Source: Amycolatopsis sp. FBCC-B4732
GTDB lineage: Bacteria > Actinomycetota > Actinomycetes > Mycobacteriales > Pseudonocardiaceae
Length of the DNA stretch: 64,000 nt
Direction: 5' to 3'
Assembly (NCBI RefSeq): GCF_023008405.1
Contig: NZ_CP095376.1
Coordinates: forward strand, 434,001 to 498,000
The notes beneath the pieces were generated by a model. It did no database searches. It saw nothing but the letters and a program-made list of their open reading frames with translations, and had not been told where the DNA came from. The position numbers and the translations under genes were made by a program. Shown in pieces: positions 51,428-60,432 of the stretch; position 1 is the first letter of the stretch; every line of letters begins with the position of its first letter.

Positions 51428-52162
51428 ATGGCGAAGACGGCAGTGGTCACCGGCGCCGGATCGGGGATCGGCCGGGCGGTGGCGCGGGCGCTGCTCGAAG
51501 ACGGTTACCGGGTCGCGCTGGCCGGACGCCGGTCCGCCGCGCTCGAGGAGACCGCCGCGGGTTTCGAAGGTGCCCTCGTCGTGCCCACCGACGTCGCCGA
51601 CGAGGCTTCCGCCGCCGCGCTCTTCGACGCCGTCCGCGACGAGTGGGGGCGGCTCGACCTGCTCGTCAACAACGCCGGCATCGGCGCGGCCGGGACGATC
51701 GCCGACCTGTCCGTCGAGGACTGGAAGCGGACCGTCGACGTCAACCTGACCGGGATGTTCCTGTGCGCCCGGCAGGCGGTGCGCCTCATGCGCGACCAGG
51801 ACCCGCGCGGCGGCCGGATCGTCAACAACGGCTCCATCTCCGCGCACGTGCCGCGCCCGGCGAGCGTCGCCTACACCGCGACCAAGCACGCCGTCACCGG
51901 CCTGACCCGGTCGATCTCGCTGGACGGCCGCGCCTGGAACGTCGCCTGCGGACAGATCGACATCGGCAACGCGGCCACCGAGATGACCGAACGCATGGCG
52001 GCGGGCATTCCCCAGGCCGACGGCCGGGTCGTCGCGGAGCCGACGTTCGACGTCCGGCACGTGGCCGACGCGGTGCGGTACATGGCGGGCCTGCCGCTGG
52101 ACGCGAACGTCCAGTTCCTCACCGTCACGGCGACGACGATGCCGTTCATCGGCCGCGGGTGA
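51428..52162 (+). CDS. SDR family oxidoreductase
   Basis: 244 aa from the ATG at 51428. The motifs are [22 protein letters not shown], and [14 protein letters not shown] with the catalytic Tyr-x3-Lys; Ser is in NNGSISA. The substrate is unknown. It is divergent from the methyltransferase. Confidence 0.86.
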   Translation: MAKTAVVTGAGSGIGRAVARALLEDGYRVALAGRRSAALEETAAGFEGALVVPTDVADEASAAALFDAVRDEWGRLDLLVNNAGIGAAGTIADLSVEDWKRTVDVNLTGMFLCARQAVRLMRDQDPRGGRIVNNGSISAHVPRPASVAYTATKHAVTGLTRSISLDGRAWNVACGQIDIGNAATEMTERMAAGIPQADGRVVAEPTFDVRHVADAVRYMAGLPLDANVQFLTVTATTMPFIGRG

Positions 52163-52257
52163 TGCCGACATTCAGGTGAAGCGGCGGCCCCGCGGGTCGA
52201 CGGCGGCGAAGCCCGGTTGGTAAACCGGAGGGCCGATACCGATCACGAGGGGCCGAA
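52163..52257 (+). other. Spacer before the NACHT-like remnant
   Basis: 95 bp between the SDR stop and the remnant GTG contain a weak GAGGGGC Shine-Dalgarno-like stretch and TTGGTAAACCGG, an imperfect dyad. No gene is seen. Confidence 0.3.
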
Positions 52258-52535
52258 GTGCCTGCTCAGCTGACTTACGCCGTAGTCATGGCGCTCGTTT
52301 TCGCCTTCGCCGGTTTTCTGGCGAAGCAATTCGTCGGTGAAGGGGTCAAACACCTCGGGCAGCGTTTCTGGCCCGCCGTGTTCCGCAGCCGGCGCCGGAC
52401 GCTGACCAGGCGCGAACTGCGGCGGTACGCCAGTGGCGTCAAAGCGACGTTCGACAGCCACGCGCTCGGTTTCCTGGCCACCACCAAGGTGACGGTCAGC
52501 GAGGTCTACGTCCCGCTCCAGAGCGAGGAAGCGGG
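52258..52535 (+). pseudogene. N-terminal remnant of a NACHT/STAND-type protein gene (probable)
   Basis: GTG start at 52258. The fragment has one transmembrane segment (about residues 5-24), a basic stretch with FRSRRRTLTRRELRRYA, then VKATFDSHALGF and VSEVYVPLQ. This resembles the membrane/linker region that precedes the NTPase in actinobacterial NACHT proteins. The similarity ends at about residue 92; the frame then runs 46 bp into the antisense of the next gene and stops at 52581. No Walker A or B follows. The call rests on memory of conserved linker patterns and is tentative. Confidence 0.4.
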
Positions 52536-53555
52536 TCAGGGGATCACGCGCGCCTTCCGGAACTCGTCGAACAGCCGGTAGAACATCTGCTCCGTCTCGA
52601 CGTACTCTCCGAAGCCCGCCCGCCGGGACTTGGACGTGTCCGCGAACACGTCGTAGTCCCAGCCGAACACGAAGTCGGCGAACGCCCAGGACGAGGAAAC
52701 GTCGGCGTAGGACGACGAAAGGCCGTGGCGAGTGGCCATGGACGTCCACAGTGGAGCTTTGTCGGCCATGACGTCCACCAGGGCCATCCGCAGCGGCGGG
52801 GCGACCTCCAGACCGAAGTACGCCGCCAGTTTCGGCCACAGTTCGCGCCAGCGGAACAGGTCGCCGTTCGCGATGTTGAAGGCGCCCTGGTGGTTCGTCG
52901 CCCAGGTCGTCGCCGAGGCCAGGAGGCCCGCGTCCGTCATCTCCAGGAGGCTGTCGTACGCGCCCGGCTTGCCCGGGAACCGCAGCGGCACGCCCAGTTC
53001 CTTCGAAATCGACGCGTACACCGCGATCACCAGCGCCAGGTTCATCGGGTTGCCCAGCGCCGTGCCGCCGACCACCGAGGGGCGGATCGCCGACCACGTC
53101 CACGAGCCCGCGCGGCGTTCGAGGAACTGCTGCTGGTCGACGTTGAACTCCGGGGGCAGGTGGCCCGCGTCGGTCTCGCGCGCCGGGGTCTTGAACGGGC
53201 CGAGGTGCGCGCCGTAGACCTTGTAGCCCTGCATCAGGCTGACGTGCTCGAGGCCGGGCGCCGCCGCTTCCGCCGCGTCGACGAGGTTGGTCAGCATCGC
53301 CAGGTTCGGCGGGACCAGCTCGGCCCAGGTCGGTTTGTCCTGGTAGGCGGCGTAGAAGAGGTGGGTCGTGGCGTCGAGCCCGCTGAGTTTCGCCCGGGTC
53401 TCGGCCGCGTCCAGCAGGTCGACGGCGATCGTGCCCGGCCCGCCGCGGCGGGCGAGGCCGGTGACGTCCCAGCCGCCGTCCGCCCGCAGGTGCTCGACGA
53501 GGGTGCGGCCGATGATCCCGTTGGCCCCGGCGACCAGGGCTGTCTTGCGCTTCAT
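52536..53555 (-). CDS. PRISE-family (progesterone 5-beta-reductase/iridoid-synthase-like) SDR
   Basis: 339 aa from the ATG at 53555. Extended-SDR N-terminus ALVAGANGIIGRTLV, HLFYAAYQDKPTW, and HVSLMQGYKVYGAHLGPFKTP fit the PRISE pattern, where Tyr and Lys in the GxKxY region replace the classic YxxxK. Such enzymes reduce the C=C bond of enones (steroids, iridoid precursors) with NADPH. It is divergent from a LysR gene. The natural substrate here is unknown. Confidence 0.8.
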   Translation of the reverse strand: MKRKTALVAGANGIIGRTLVEHLRADGGWDVTGLARRGGPGTIAVDLLDAAETRAKLSGLDATTHLFYAAYQDKPTWAELVPPNLAMLTNLVDAAEAAAPGLEHVSLMQGYKVYGAHLGPFKTPARETDAGHLPPEFNVDQQQFLERRAGSWTWSAIRPSVVGGTALGNPMNLALVIAVYASISKELGVPLRFPGKPGAYDSLLEMTDAGLLASATTWATNHQGAFNIANGDLFRWRELWPKLAAYFGLEVAPPLRMALVDVMADKAPLWTSMATRHGLSSSYADVSSSWAFADFVFGWDYDVFADTSKSRRAGFGEYVETEQMFYRLFDEFRKARVIP

Positions 53556-53588
53556 GATTCCAGGCTGTCCTCGCGCCGGAGATAAGTC

Positions 53589-53601
53589 CAAGGCATCCTT
53601 G
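53589..53601. promoter_or_regulatory. LysR-type dyad CAAGG-CAT-CCTTG
   Basis: A perfect 5-bp-arm dyad in the 70-bp divergent spacer between the PRISE-type gene and lysR. ATAAG occurs on both sides (53582, 53612). This is a likely binding site for the LysR protein. Confidence 0.5.
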
Positions 53602-53625
53602 TCACCATGTCGATAAGCTGAGTTC

Positions 53626-54504
53626 ATGACAAGCCTGCGGCAGCTGGAGTACCTGGTCACGGTGGTCGACACCGGCTCGTTCACCCGCGCCGCCGAGCAG
53701 CTGCACGTGACGCAGCCGGCGTTGTCGCACCAGATGCGGGCGCTCGAACGCGGTCTCGGCGGGCCGTTGCTCGAACGGCTGCCGCGCGCGGTGCGGCTCA
53801 CGCCGATGGGGCGGGCGATGCTCCCGCACGCGCGGGCGGCGCTGGCCGACGCCGAACGCGCGCGCTGCGCCGCCCGCCTCGCCTCCGGGACGACGGCGGG
53901 CGAACTGCAGGTCGCGACGGTGTACTCGGTCAGCCTCGGCGTGCTGCCGCCCGCGTTGCGCGTGTGGCGGCGCGACCGGCCCGAGGTCGACGTGCGGCTG
54001 ATCGAGTTCCGGCACGCCGACGAGCTGCGCGAAGCGATGGCCGCGGGCGAGGCCGACATCGCGCTCGGCCCGCGGCCGGCCGGCTGGACCGGGCCGGTGC
54101 GGGAGCTGGGCGTGGAGGAGTTCGTCGTCGTGCTGCCCGCGGACGGCGCTTCGGAGGACGACGAGACCGGTGTGGTCGACCTGGCGACGCTCGCGGACTG
54201 CGCGTGGGTGCACTACGCCCCGGGCAACGGCCTCGCGGAACTGGTGGACGCGACCTGCGCGGCGGCGGGCTTCCGCCCCCGCGCGGCGGTCCGCACCGAG
54301 CAGACGGCAGCGGCCCCGATCCTGGCGGCGGCGGGCTTGGGTCCGGCGCTGGTCCCGGCGAACGTGCTGCCGCCGCGCTTCGACGGCCGGGTGCTGCGGC
54401 CGAGCGTGCCGGTGCGGAGGACGCTGGTGGCGTACACGCGTGGGGTGCCGGACCCGCTGACCAGCGCGTTCATCGAGACCCTCGCCGAGCACGCGACGGT
54501 CTAG
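53626..54504 (+). CDS. LysR-family transcriptional regulator
   Basis: 292 aa. The HTH LRQLEYLVTVVDTGSFTRAAEQLHVTQPALSHQMRALE is canonical, followed by the two-lobed effector domain. The divergent PRISE-type reductase is the likely target, with the CAAGGCATCCTTG dyad between them. Its stop codon shares CTAG with the convergent nucleotidyltransferase gene (54501-54504). Confidence 0.9.
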   Translation: MTSLRQLEYLVTVVDTGSFTRAAEQLHVTQPALSHQMRALERGLGGPLLERLPRAVRLTPMGRAMLPHARAALADAERARCAARLASGTTAGELQVATVYSVSLGVLPPALRVWRRDRPEVDVRLIEFRHADELREAMAAGEADIALGPRPAGWTGPVRELGVEEFVVVLPADGASEDDETGVVDLATLADCAWVHYAPGNGLAELVDATCAAAGFRPRAAVRTEQTAAAPILAAAGLGPALVPANVLPPRFDGRVLRPSVPVRRTLVAYTRGVPDPLTSAFIETLAEHATV

Positions 54505-55073
54505 AGGCGGTCCTGCCAGGGGTGGTCCGGCGCCAGGGCGGCCGCGAGCCAGCGCCGTTGAGCCGTGTCGAGCACCGGCAGGGCCGCCGTGAAGTCCTGC
54601 TCGTCCTTGGGCCGGGTGCCGCGTGCCTTGGCGAACAACTGCACTTCCGGGGCCAGGTAGGGAATTCCGCCCGCCGAGACCGCGCCCAGCCCGGACACCG
54701 GCCGCCGCACGGCCGGGTTCCGGCGGGAGACCCACTCGTCGCCCTCGGTCTCGTCGAGCATGATCTGGATCCGCCACGGTGCCGACGGTCCCGGGCGGCA
54801 CCAGACGTCGTCGACGCCCGGCGGCAGGACTTCGCCGGGCAGCCACGGCCGGAGCGTGCCCGGCGGGTCGGCCGCCCAGCACTCCCACGACGGCAGCGCC
54901 GCCTGCACCGCCGCCTGGTCGCGGCGGAGGAACAGGACGTCGACGTCGGCGTGCTCGCGGAACGCGTGTCCCACCGCCAGCTCGATCGCTTGTCCGCCGG
55001 CGATCCACCACGGGACGCCGGCGGAGGCGAACAGCACCGCCACCTCGGCCGGGGTGGCCGGGTCCCAGGTCAT
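54501..55073 (-). CDS. Nucleotidyltransferase of the aminoglycoside-2''-adenylyltransferase family
   Basis: 190 aa from the ATG overlapping the SBP stop. The fold signature GGQAIELAVGHAFREHADVDV carries the G-G plus D-x-D-type metal site, and the middle SAPWRIQIMLDETEGDEW has further acidic residues. It belongs to the ANT(2'')-like/PF10706 group, most chromosomal members of which are not known resistance genes. It is coupled to an oligopeptide-binding lipoprotein gene. Antibiotic modification is possible but unproven. Confidence 0.75.
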   Translation of the reverse strand: MTWDPATPAEVAVLFASAGVPWWIAGGQAIELAVGHAFREHADVDVLFLRRDQAAVQAALPSWECWAADPPGTLRPWLPGEVLPPGVDDVWCRPGPSAPWRIQIMLDETEGDEWVSRRNPAVRRPVSGLGAVSAGGIPYLAPEVQLFAKARGTRPKDEQDFTAALPVLDTAQRRWLAAALAPDHPWQDRL

Positions 55074-56518
55074 GAGACCGCGATCCCCGTCAGCACCGGA
55101 TCGGTGAACGGCGTCGTCGTCACGTCGTGGACGCGCGAGGACCAGACCGCGTGGCCGTGGCCCGACCACAGCGGGGCCACCGGCAGGTCGCGCAGCAGCT
55201 GGTTCTCCGCCAGCCGGTACAGCTCGCCCGCCTCCCCCGGGGTCGCCGCGGCGTCGGCCAGTGCCAGGTTCTGCGTGAAGACCTCGTCGGTGTACCCCGA
55301 TTCCGAAGCCAGCCGGGACAGCAGCTCGTACGGGCTCGGCGTCGCCAGCTTGACGTCCACAGTGGACGGACCGTCGAGCGGTCCGGTGTTCGGGGCCGCC
55401 TGTGCTGTCACGGAAACGTCCAGCGCTTTGTGGAGTCCGACGACCAGGGTCCGGGTCCACGCCTCCGCGCCCGGTCCGAAGTAGACGGTCGCGCCGCCCG
55501 GGAAGGCCGCCTGCTTCAACAGGGCCTTGCCGGCCGCCGCGTCATAGCTGCAGGGGCGGCAGGTGCCCGACCGGTCGCCCGGGGCGTCCGCCGGGGGCAG
55601 CAGGGCCTTCGCCGGGTCGACCTGGTGCGCCAGTGGGCCCGCCTCCAGCGCCGCGCGGTCCACGCCCAAAGCGAAGCCGTGGCGGACCGTCGCGTCGGAA
55701 AACCGCGGGTTCGCCACCGGGAACGCCAGGTAGCCCGCCTGCGGGAGGGCCCAGGTCGCGTGGTGGTCGTCGCCGAAGTCGGTGTGCATGGCTTCGTGCT
55801 TCTCGCCGGGGACCTCGGTCGCGAGGTCGAGCGTGCCCGCCTTGACCGCGTCGTACTGGGCGCCCGGTTCGCCGACCCGCAGCTCGATCTCCTCGGCCTT
55901 CCCGGGCCCGACGCGCTTGAGCGTGCCGCCCGAACCCGGGTGCCAGCCGCCGTCCAGGCGGTACGGGCCGTTGCCGACCGGGGCCTTGGCGAAGCCGTTC
56001 CAGTCGCGGGAAGCGAGGACCGACGCCGGCAGCGGCACCAGGCCCGGCGCCGAAAGCAGGGCCGGGACCTGGCCGGACGGGCGGTCGAGCGTCAGCGTGA
56101 TCGTGTCCGGCGCGGGCGCGGTGATTTCGCGGGCGCGCAACAGCTTCGTGAACACCGGCGTGGACACCCAGTGCGCCGCGGCGACCGTCCGCCAGGTGTC
56201 CACATAGGACTGCGCGGTCACCGGCGTGCCGTCGTGGAAGGTCGCGGGCCGCAGCTTGACCGTCCAGTGCACGCGGTCGGTGCTCTCGATCGACTCGGCC
56301 GCGCGCGGGGTGAGCTTGCCCGACGCCGCGTCGTAGTCGGCCAGCGGGGTCCACAGCGCCCCGGTCACCAGCCGGCCCGCCTGGTCGGCGAGGTCCGCGG
56401 GCAGCAGCGTCGCCGGCTCCCGGATGCCGACGGACAGCACGCCGGGGCGCGCGGGGTCGGTGCCGGAGCAGCCCGTGACGGCGAGGGCGAGGACGGCGAA
56501 CAGGACGAGCAAGCGCAT
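55070..56518 (-). CDS. ABC transporter substrate-binding lipoprotein (family 5, oligopeptide type)
   Basis: 482 aa. The signal peptide ends in the lipobox LAVTGCSG, so the protein is lipid-anchored outside the membrane. ILSVGIREPATLLPADL-like start, then TPRAAESIESTDRVHWTVKLRP and FHDGTPVTAQSYVDTWR are the family 5 signature (DppA/OppA type). No permease or ATPase gene is adjacent, so it must work with a distant transporter. It is followed by the ANT-like gene in an ATGA overlap and is divergent from the LVIVD-like gene. Confidence 0.87.
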   Translation of the reverse strand: MRLLVLFAVLALAVTGCSGTDPARPGVLSVGIREPATLLPADLADQAGRLVTGALWTPLADYDAASGKLTPRAAESIESTDRVHWTVKLRPATFHDGTPVTAQSYVDTWRTVAAAHWVSTPVFTKLLRAREITAPAPDTITLTLDRPSGQVPALLSAPGLVPLPASVLASRDWNGFAKAPVGNGPYRLDGGWHPGSGGTLKRVGPGKAEEIELRVGEPGAQYDAVKAGTLDLATEVPGEKHEAMHTDFGDDHHATWALPQAGYLAFPVANPRFSDATVRHGFALGVDRAALEAGPLAHQVDPAKALLPPADAPGDRSGTCRPCSYDAAAGKALLKQAAFPGGATVYFGPGAEAWTRTLVVGLHKALDVSVTAQAAPNTGPLDGPSTVDVKLATPSPYELLSRLASESGYTDEVFTQNLALADAAATPGEAGELYRLAENQLLRDLPVAPLWSGHGHAVWSSRVHDVTTTPFTDPVLTGIAVS

Positions 56519-56622
56519 GCGCCAGTCCTACCAGTCAAGAGCCAACAAAAGACGGTTGTGTCCGGTTGATCTCCGTCGTACCGTTCCCGTGGTCACGCTC
56601 CGAGCGTTCTGGGAGGTTTCGC

Positions 56623-57957
56623 GTGCGCACCTGGTTGCGGTCGTGCTTCGCCGCCGTCACCGTCAGCGCCACGCTGGTCGCGACCGGGCTCCCGGCCGCC
56701 GCCTGCGGCGAGGACGACAAACCGGCCACCCCCGCGGCCCGCACGCTGGGCGATCCCGGGGCGATCAAGAACGTCAAGTCCGTCGGCAACGTCCCCGACG
56801 CCGCCGGCGCCATCTCGATCAACTTCCTCGACTACGGCCGCCGCGACGTCATGGTCGTGTCCGGCGAGTTCGGGCTGAAGGTCTACGACCTGACGAAGAA
56901 CCCGGCCGCGCCGAAGCTGGTCGGCCAGGTCAGCCTGCCGGGGCTGTGGGAGACCGAGGACACCGAGGTCGACCAGAACCGCAAGCTGGTCTTCCTCTCC
57001 CGCGACCCGCGCGCGTACGGCGGCACCACGCACACCGGCGAGTCCGGCATCTACGTCGTCGACGTCTCGAAGCCCGAGGCCCCGGCGATCCTCAGCTACG
57101 TCAAGGTGCCCGCCGGTCACACCACCAGCTGCGTCGACGGCTGCCGCTACCTCTGGACCGGCGGCCCGGCGAAGGCCGACGACCAGCCCGCGGACTGGGG
57201 CGGCCGCCCGATCTGGGTCACCGACATCCGCGACCCGCGGCACCCGAAGGTGAACCCGCAGCCCATCGAGCTGGCCCGCAACGACGGCAAGACCGACTAC
57301 GTGCACGACGTCCAGGTGGACGACAACGGCGTGGCCTGGGTGTCCGGCCGCGGCGGCGTGCGCGGGTACTGGACCGACGGCGTGCACCGCGACCCGCTGA
57401 CGAACAAGGTCCACCGCGCGACCGCGCACGAGCCGATCCCGTACGCCGGCGGCGGCATCGCCGAGACGGCGGCGCCGTCCCGGTTCATGCACAACAGCTT
57501 CCACCCGGCCGGCCACCGCGTCGGTGACGGCGCCTGGCGCGGCCAGGACCTGATCTACGCGACGGAGGAGAACTTCGTCGACGGCTGCGCGGGCGACGGC
57601 GTCCTGACGATCTCGTCGCTGAAGGGCTCCTACCACGGCGAAGGCTGGCGCTCGACGCCGGAGAAGCCGTTCCGCCTGGAGAGCGTCGGCACCTGGGGCG
57701 TCAACGGCCAGGAGGGCAGCGACCCGGCGTCCGACGACTGTTCCGCGCACTACTTCGACGTCCGCGGCAAGATCCTGGTGCAGTCGTTCTACGCGCAGGG
57801 CACCCGGTTCCTCGATGTCAGCGACCCGACGAACCCGCGGCAGATCGCGTACTACCGGCCGGGCGACGCGAGCGCGTGGGCCCCGTACTGGCACGGCAAG
57901 TACGTCTACGTCGCGGACAACGCCCGCGGCGTAGACGTCCTGCAGCTCACCCGTTAG
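56623..57957 (+). CDS. Secreted LVIVD-repeat/propeller-like protein
   Basis: 444 aa from the GTG at 56623, RBS GGGAGGT. Residues 1-28 form a Sec signal peptide ending PAAACGED. The mature part has recurring propeller-like units such as FGLKVYDLTKNPAAPKLVG, IYVVDVSKPEAPAIL, VTDIRDPRHPKV and FLDVSDPTNPRQIAYY, fitting LVIVD repeats. Two pairs of Cys (CVDGC, CAGD/DDC) suggest disulfides. No catalytic motif is visible. Its stop overlaps that of the convergent GH13 gene (TTAG). Confidence 0.78.
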   Translation: MRTWLRSCFAAVTVSATLVATGLPAAACGEDDKPATPAARTLGDPGAIKNVKSVGNVPDAAGAISINFLDYGRRDVMVVSGEFGLKVYDLTKNPAAPKLVGQVSLPGLWETEDTEVDQNRKLVFLSRDPRAYGGTTHTGESGIYVVDVSKPEAPAILSYVKVPAGHTTSCVDGCRYLWTGGPAKADDQPADWGGRPIWVTDIRDPRHPKVNPQPIELARNDGKTDYVHDVQVDDNGVAWVSGRGGVRGYWTDGVHRDPLTNKVHRATAHEPIPYAGGGIAETAAPSRFMHNSFHPAGHRVGDGAWRGQDLIYATEENFVDGCAGDGVLTISSLKGSYHGEGWRSTPEKPFRLESVGTWGVNGQEGSDPASDDCSAHYFDVRGKILVQSFYAQGTRFLDVSDPTNPRQIAYYRPGDASAWAPYWHGKYVYVADNARGVDVLQLTR

Positions 57958-59531
57958 GACTTCAGCCAGACAGCGGTGTCGGTCGGCAGTTCGCCGCCGG
58001 CCGGCCCGCTGGCCAGCAGGATCTCCCCGGCGGGGAGCGGGATCGGCGTGTCCGAGAAGTTCAGCGCGAACGTGAACCCTGTCCCGAGCCGGAACGCCAG
58101 CACCCCTTCGCCGAGGTCGAGCCACTCCGGCGAGCCGGTGGGGAGATCCCGCCGGAGCCGCAGCCCGTCGCGGTACAGCGCCAGCATCGACGCCGGGTCC
58201 GCCGCCTCCGCTTCCGCCGTGTAGTCCCGCCACTCGGCGGGCTGGGGGAGCCACGCGCCCCCGGCGCCGAAGCCGAACGGCGCTTCGGAGCCCGACCACG
58301 GGATCGGGACGCGGCAGCCGTCGCGACCGGGGTCGGTGCCGTTCGTGCGGGCCCACACCGGGTCCTGGCGCAGCTCGTCGGGGATGTCCAGGACCTCCCA
58401 GAGCCCCAGCTCCTCGCCCTGGTAGACGTACAGCCCGCCGGGCAGGGCCAGTGTCAGCAGCGCCGCCGCCCGGGCCCGCCGGGTGCCCAGCTCGCGGTCC
58501 ACCGGCAGCTCGTGCAGGCGGTTCGCGAAGCTGAACCCGGTGTCGCCTTCCCGGCCGTAGCGCGTGACGTGCCGCGTGACGTCGTGGTTCGACAGCACCC
58601 ACGCGGCCGGCGCGCCGACCTCCTCGTGCGCCTTCAGCGTCCGGTCGATGACGTCGCGGAAGCGCTTGCTGTCCCACGGGCAGACCAGGAAGTCGAAGTT
58701 GAACGCCGAGTGCAGCTCGTCGCGGCGCAGGTAGCGCGCCGCTCGGGACATGTCCTCCAGCCACATCTCGCCGACCAGCACCCGCTCGCCCGGGTAGCTG
58801 TCGACGATCTTGCGCCACGAGCGGTAGATCTCGTGCAGGCCCTCCTGGTCGGAGAACGGCGTCTCGTCGCCTTCCTCCACGTCGGGCAGGTGCGGGTCCT
58901 TGACCAGCCCGTCGGCGACGTCGATGCGGAAGCCGTCGACCCCGCGGTCGAACCAGAACCGCAGCACGTCCTCGAACTCCGTACGGATTTCCGGGTTGTC
59001 CCAGTTGAAGTCGGGCTGGCGCGAGCTGTAGAGGTGCAGGTACCACTCGCCGTCCGGCACGCGCGTCCACGCGGAGCCGCCGAAGCGCGACTTCCAGTTG
59101 TTCGGCGGCTCGCTGCCGTCCGGGCCGCGGCCCGGACGGAACCAGAACCGTTGCCGCTCTGGCGATCCCGGGCCCGCGGCCAGCGCGGCCTGGAACCAGC
59201 GGTGCTCGTCGGAGCAGTGGTTGGGCACGATGTCGATGATCACCCGGATGTCCCGCGCGTGCGCTTCGGCGATGAGCTCCTCGGCCTCGGCGAGCGTGCC
59301 GAAGAGCGGCTCGATGTCGCGGAAGTCGGCGACGTCGTAGCCGCCGTCGTCCATCGGGGACGGGTACCACGGGGTGAACCAGATCGCGTCGATCCCCAGG
59401 TCGGCCAGGTGGTCCAGCCGGGCGCGGACACCGGCGAGGTCGCCGACGCCGTCGCCGTTGCCGTCCGCGAAGCTGCGGATGTACACCTGGTAGATGGCCG
59501 CGCTCCGCCACCAGCCGGTCTTGTCGGTCAC
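57954..59531 (-). CDS. aglA: GH13 alpha-glucosidase
   Basis: 525 aa, GTG start. TIM-barrel GH13 with DIVPNH (region I), the nucleophile Asp204 in DGFRIDVADGL (region II), the acid/base Glu255 in LVGEMWL (region III) and the region IV LSNHD (313-316). The closest family members are alpha-glucosidases and oligo-1,6-glucosidases. No signal peptide, so it acts on imported sugar in the cytoplasm. It is the last gene of the LacI/SBP/permease set and probably splits maltose-like, sucrose-like or other alpha-glucosides taken up by it. Confidence 0.9.
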   Translation of the reverse strand: MTDKTGWWRSAAIYQVYIRSFADGNGDGVGDLAGVRARLDHLADLGIDAIWFTPWYPSPMDDGGYDVADFRDIEPLFGTLAEAEELIAEAHARDIRVIIDIVPNHCSDEHRWFQAALAAGPGSPERQRFWFRPGRGPDGSEPPNNWKSRFGGSAWTRVPDGEWYLHLYSSRQPDFNWDNPEIRTEFEDVLRFWFDRGVDGFRIDVADGLVKDPHLPDVEEGDETPFSDQEGLHEIYRSWRKIVDSYPGERVLVGEMWLEDMSRAARYLRRDELHSAFNFDFLVCPWDSKRFRDVIDRTLKAHEEVGAPAAWVLSNHDVTRHVTRYGREGDTGFSFANRLHELPVDRELGTRRARAAALLTLALPGGLYVYQGEELGLWEVLDIPDELRQDPVWARTNGTDPGRDGCRVPIPWSGSEAPFGFGAGGAWLPQPAEWRDYTAEAEAADPASMLALYRDGLRLRRDLPTGSPEWLDLGEGVLAFRLGTGFTFALNFSDTPIPLPAGEILLASGPAGGELPTDTAVWLKS

Positions 59532-59562
59532 GTAAGTGCCCCTCCTTGTTGTTGGGAAGGCC

Positions 59563-60432
59563 TCAGCCCTTGATGCTGCCGGCGGTCAGCCCGGCGAGGA
59601 TCTGCCGCTGGAACGCCAGGAACAGCGCCACCATCGGCAGACTGGCCAGCACCATCCCGGCGACGAGCACGTTGAGCGGCATGTCGATCGCCACCCGTTG
59701 CAGCATCACCGAGAGCGTCTGCTTTTCGGTGTCCGGGAACACCAGCAGCGGCCAGATGAAGTCCTTCCACGCGGTGACGACCGCGAGGATCGAAACCACG
59801 GCCAGGATCGGCCGCGAGATCGGCAGGATGATCCGCCAGAGCGTGCGCACCGGCCCGGCGCCGTCGATGCGCGCCGCTTCGATGAGCTCGTCGGGGATCT
59901 GGTCGAAGAACCGCTTCAGCAGGTAGATGTTGAACGCGTTCGCCGCCGCGGGCAGCCAGACCGCGGTCGGCGAGTTGATCAGGTTGAGGTGCAGCAGCGG
60001 CAGGTCCGTCACCGTCACGTACGTCGGGACGAGCAGCGCCGTCGCGGGGAGCATCAGCGTGGCCAGCATCAGCCCGAGCACGACGTTGCCGAACTTGGGC
60101 CGCAGCTTCGACAGCGCGAACGCGGCCGGGACGTCGATGGCCAGCTGCGCCAGCCACGCGCCGCCGGCGACGACGAGCGTGTTGAGGAAGTACTTGCCCA
60201 GGCTCAGCTGGCTCCACGCGTCGGCGAAGGTTTCCGGGTGCCACTCGTGCGGGACGAGCGTCGCCGGCGTCGCGGCCAGTTCCTGCGGTGACTTCAGCGC
60301 GCCCGTGATCGCCCAGTAGAGCGGGAACATGAAGGCCAGGATGAAGATCGCGAGCGTGCAAGCGAAAACGACGCCGTAGACGACCTTGCCGCGCGGGCTG
60401 CGCAGCGCGGACGGGGAGACGAGGGTCCTCAT
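59563..60432 (-). CDS. aglG: Carbohydrate ABC permease (MalG type)
   Basis: 289 aa with six membrane segments. The EAA loop for ATPase contact is EAARIDGAGPVRTLWRIILP. It pairs with the MalF-type gene just upstream (ATGA overlap at 60429-60432). No ATP-binding subunit gene is nearby; a shared MsiK-type ATPase elsewhere is usual in actinobacteria (inference). Confidence 0.92.
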   Translation of the reverse strand: MRTLVSPSALRSPRGKVVYGVVFACTLAIFILAFMFPLYWAITGALKSPQELAATPATLVPHEWHPETFADAWSQLSLGKYFLNTLVVAGGAWLAQLAIDVPAAFALSKLRPKFGNVVLGLMLATLMLPATALLVPTYVTVTDLPLLHLNLINSPTAVWLPAAANAFNIYLLKRFFDQIPDELIEAARIDGAGPVRTLWRIILPISRPILAVVSILAVVTAWKDFIWPLLVFPDTEKQTLSVMLQRVAIDMPLNVLVAGMVLASLPMVALFLAFQRQILAGLTAGSIKG

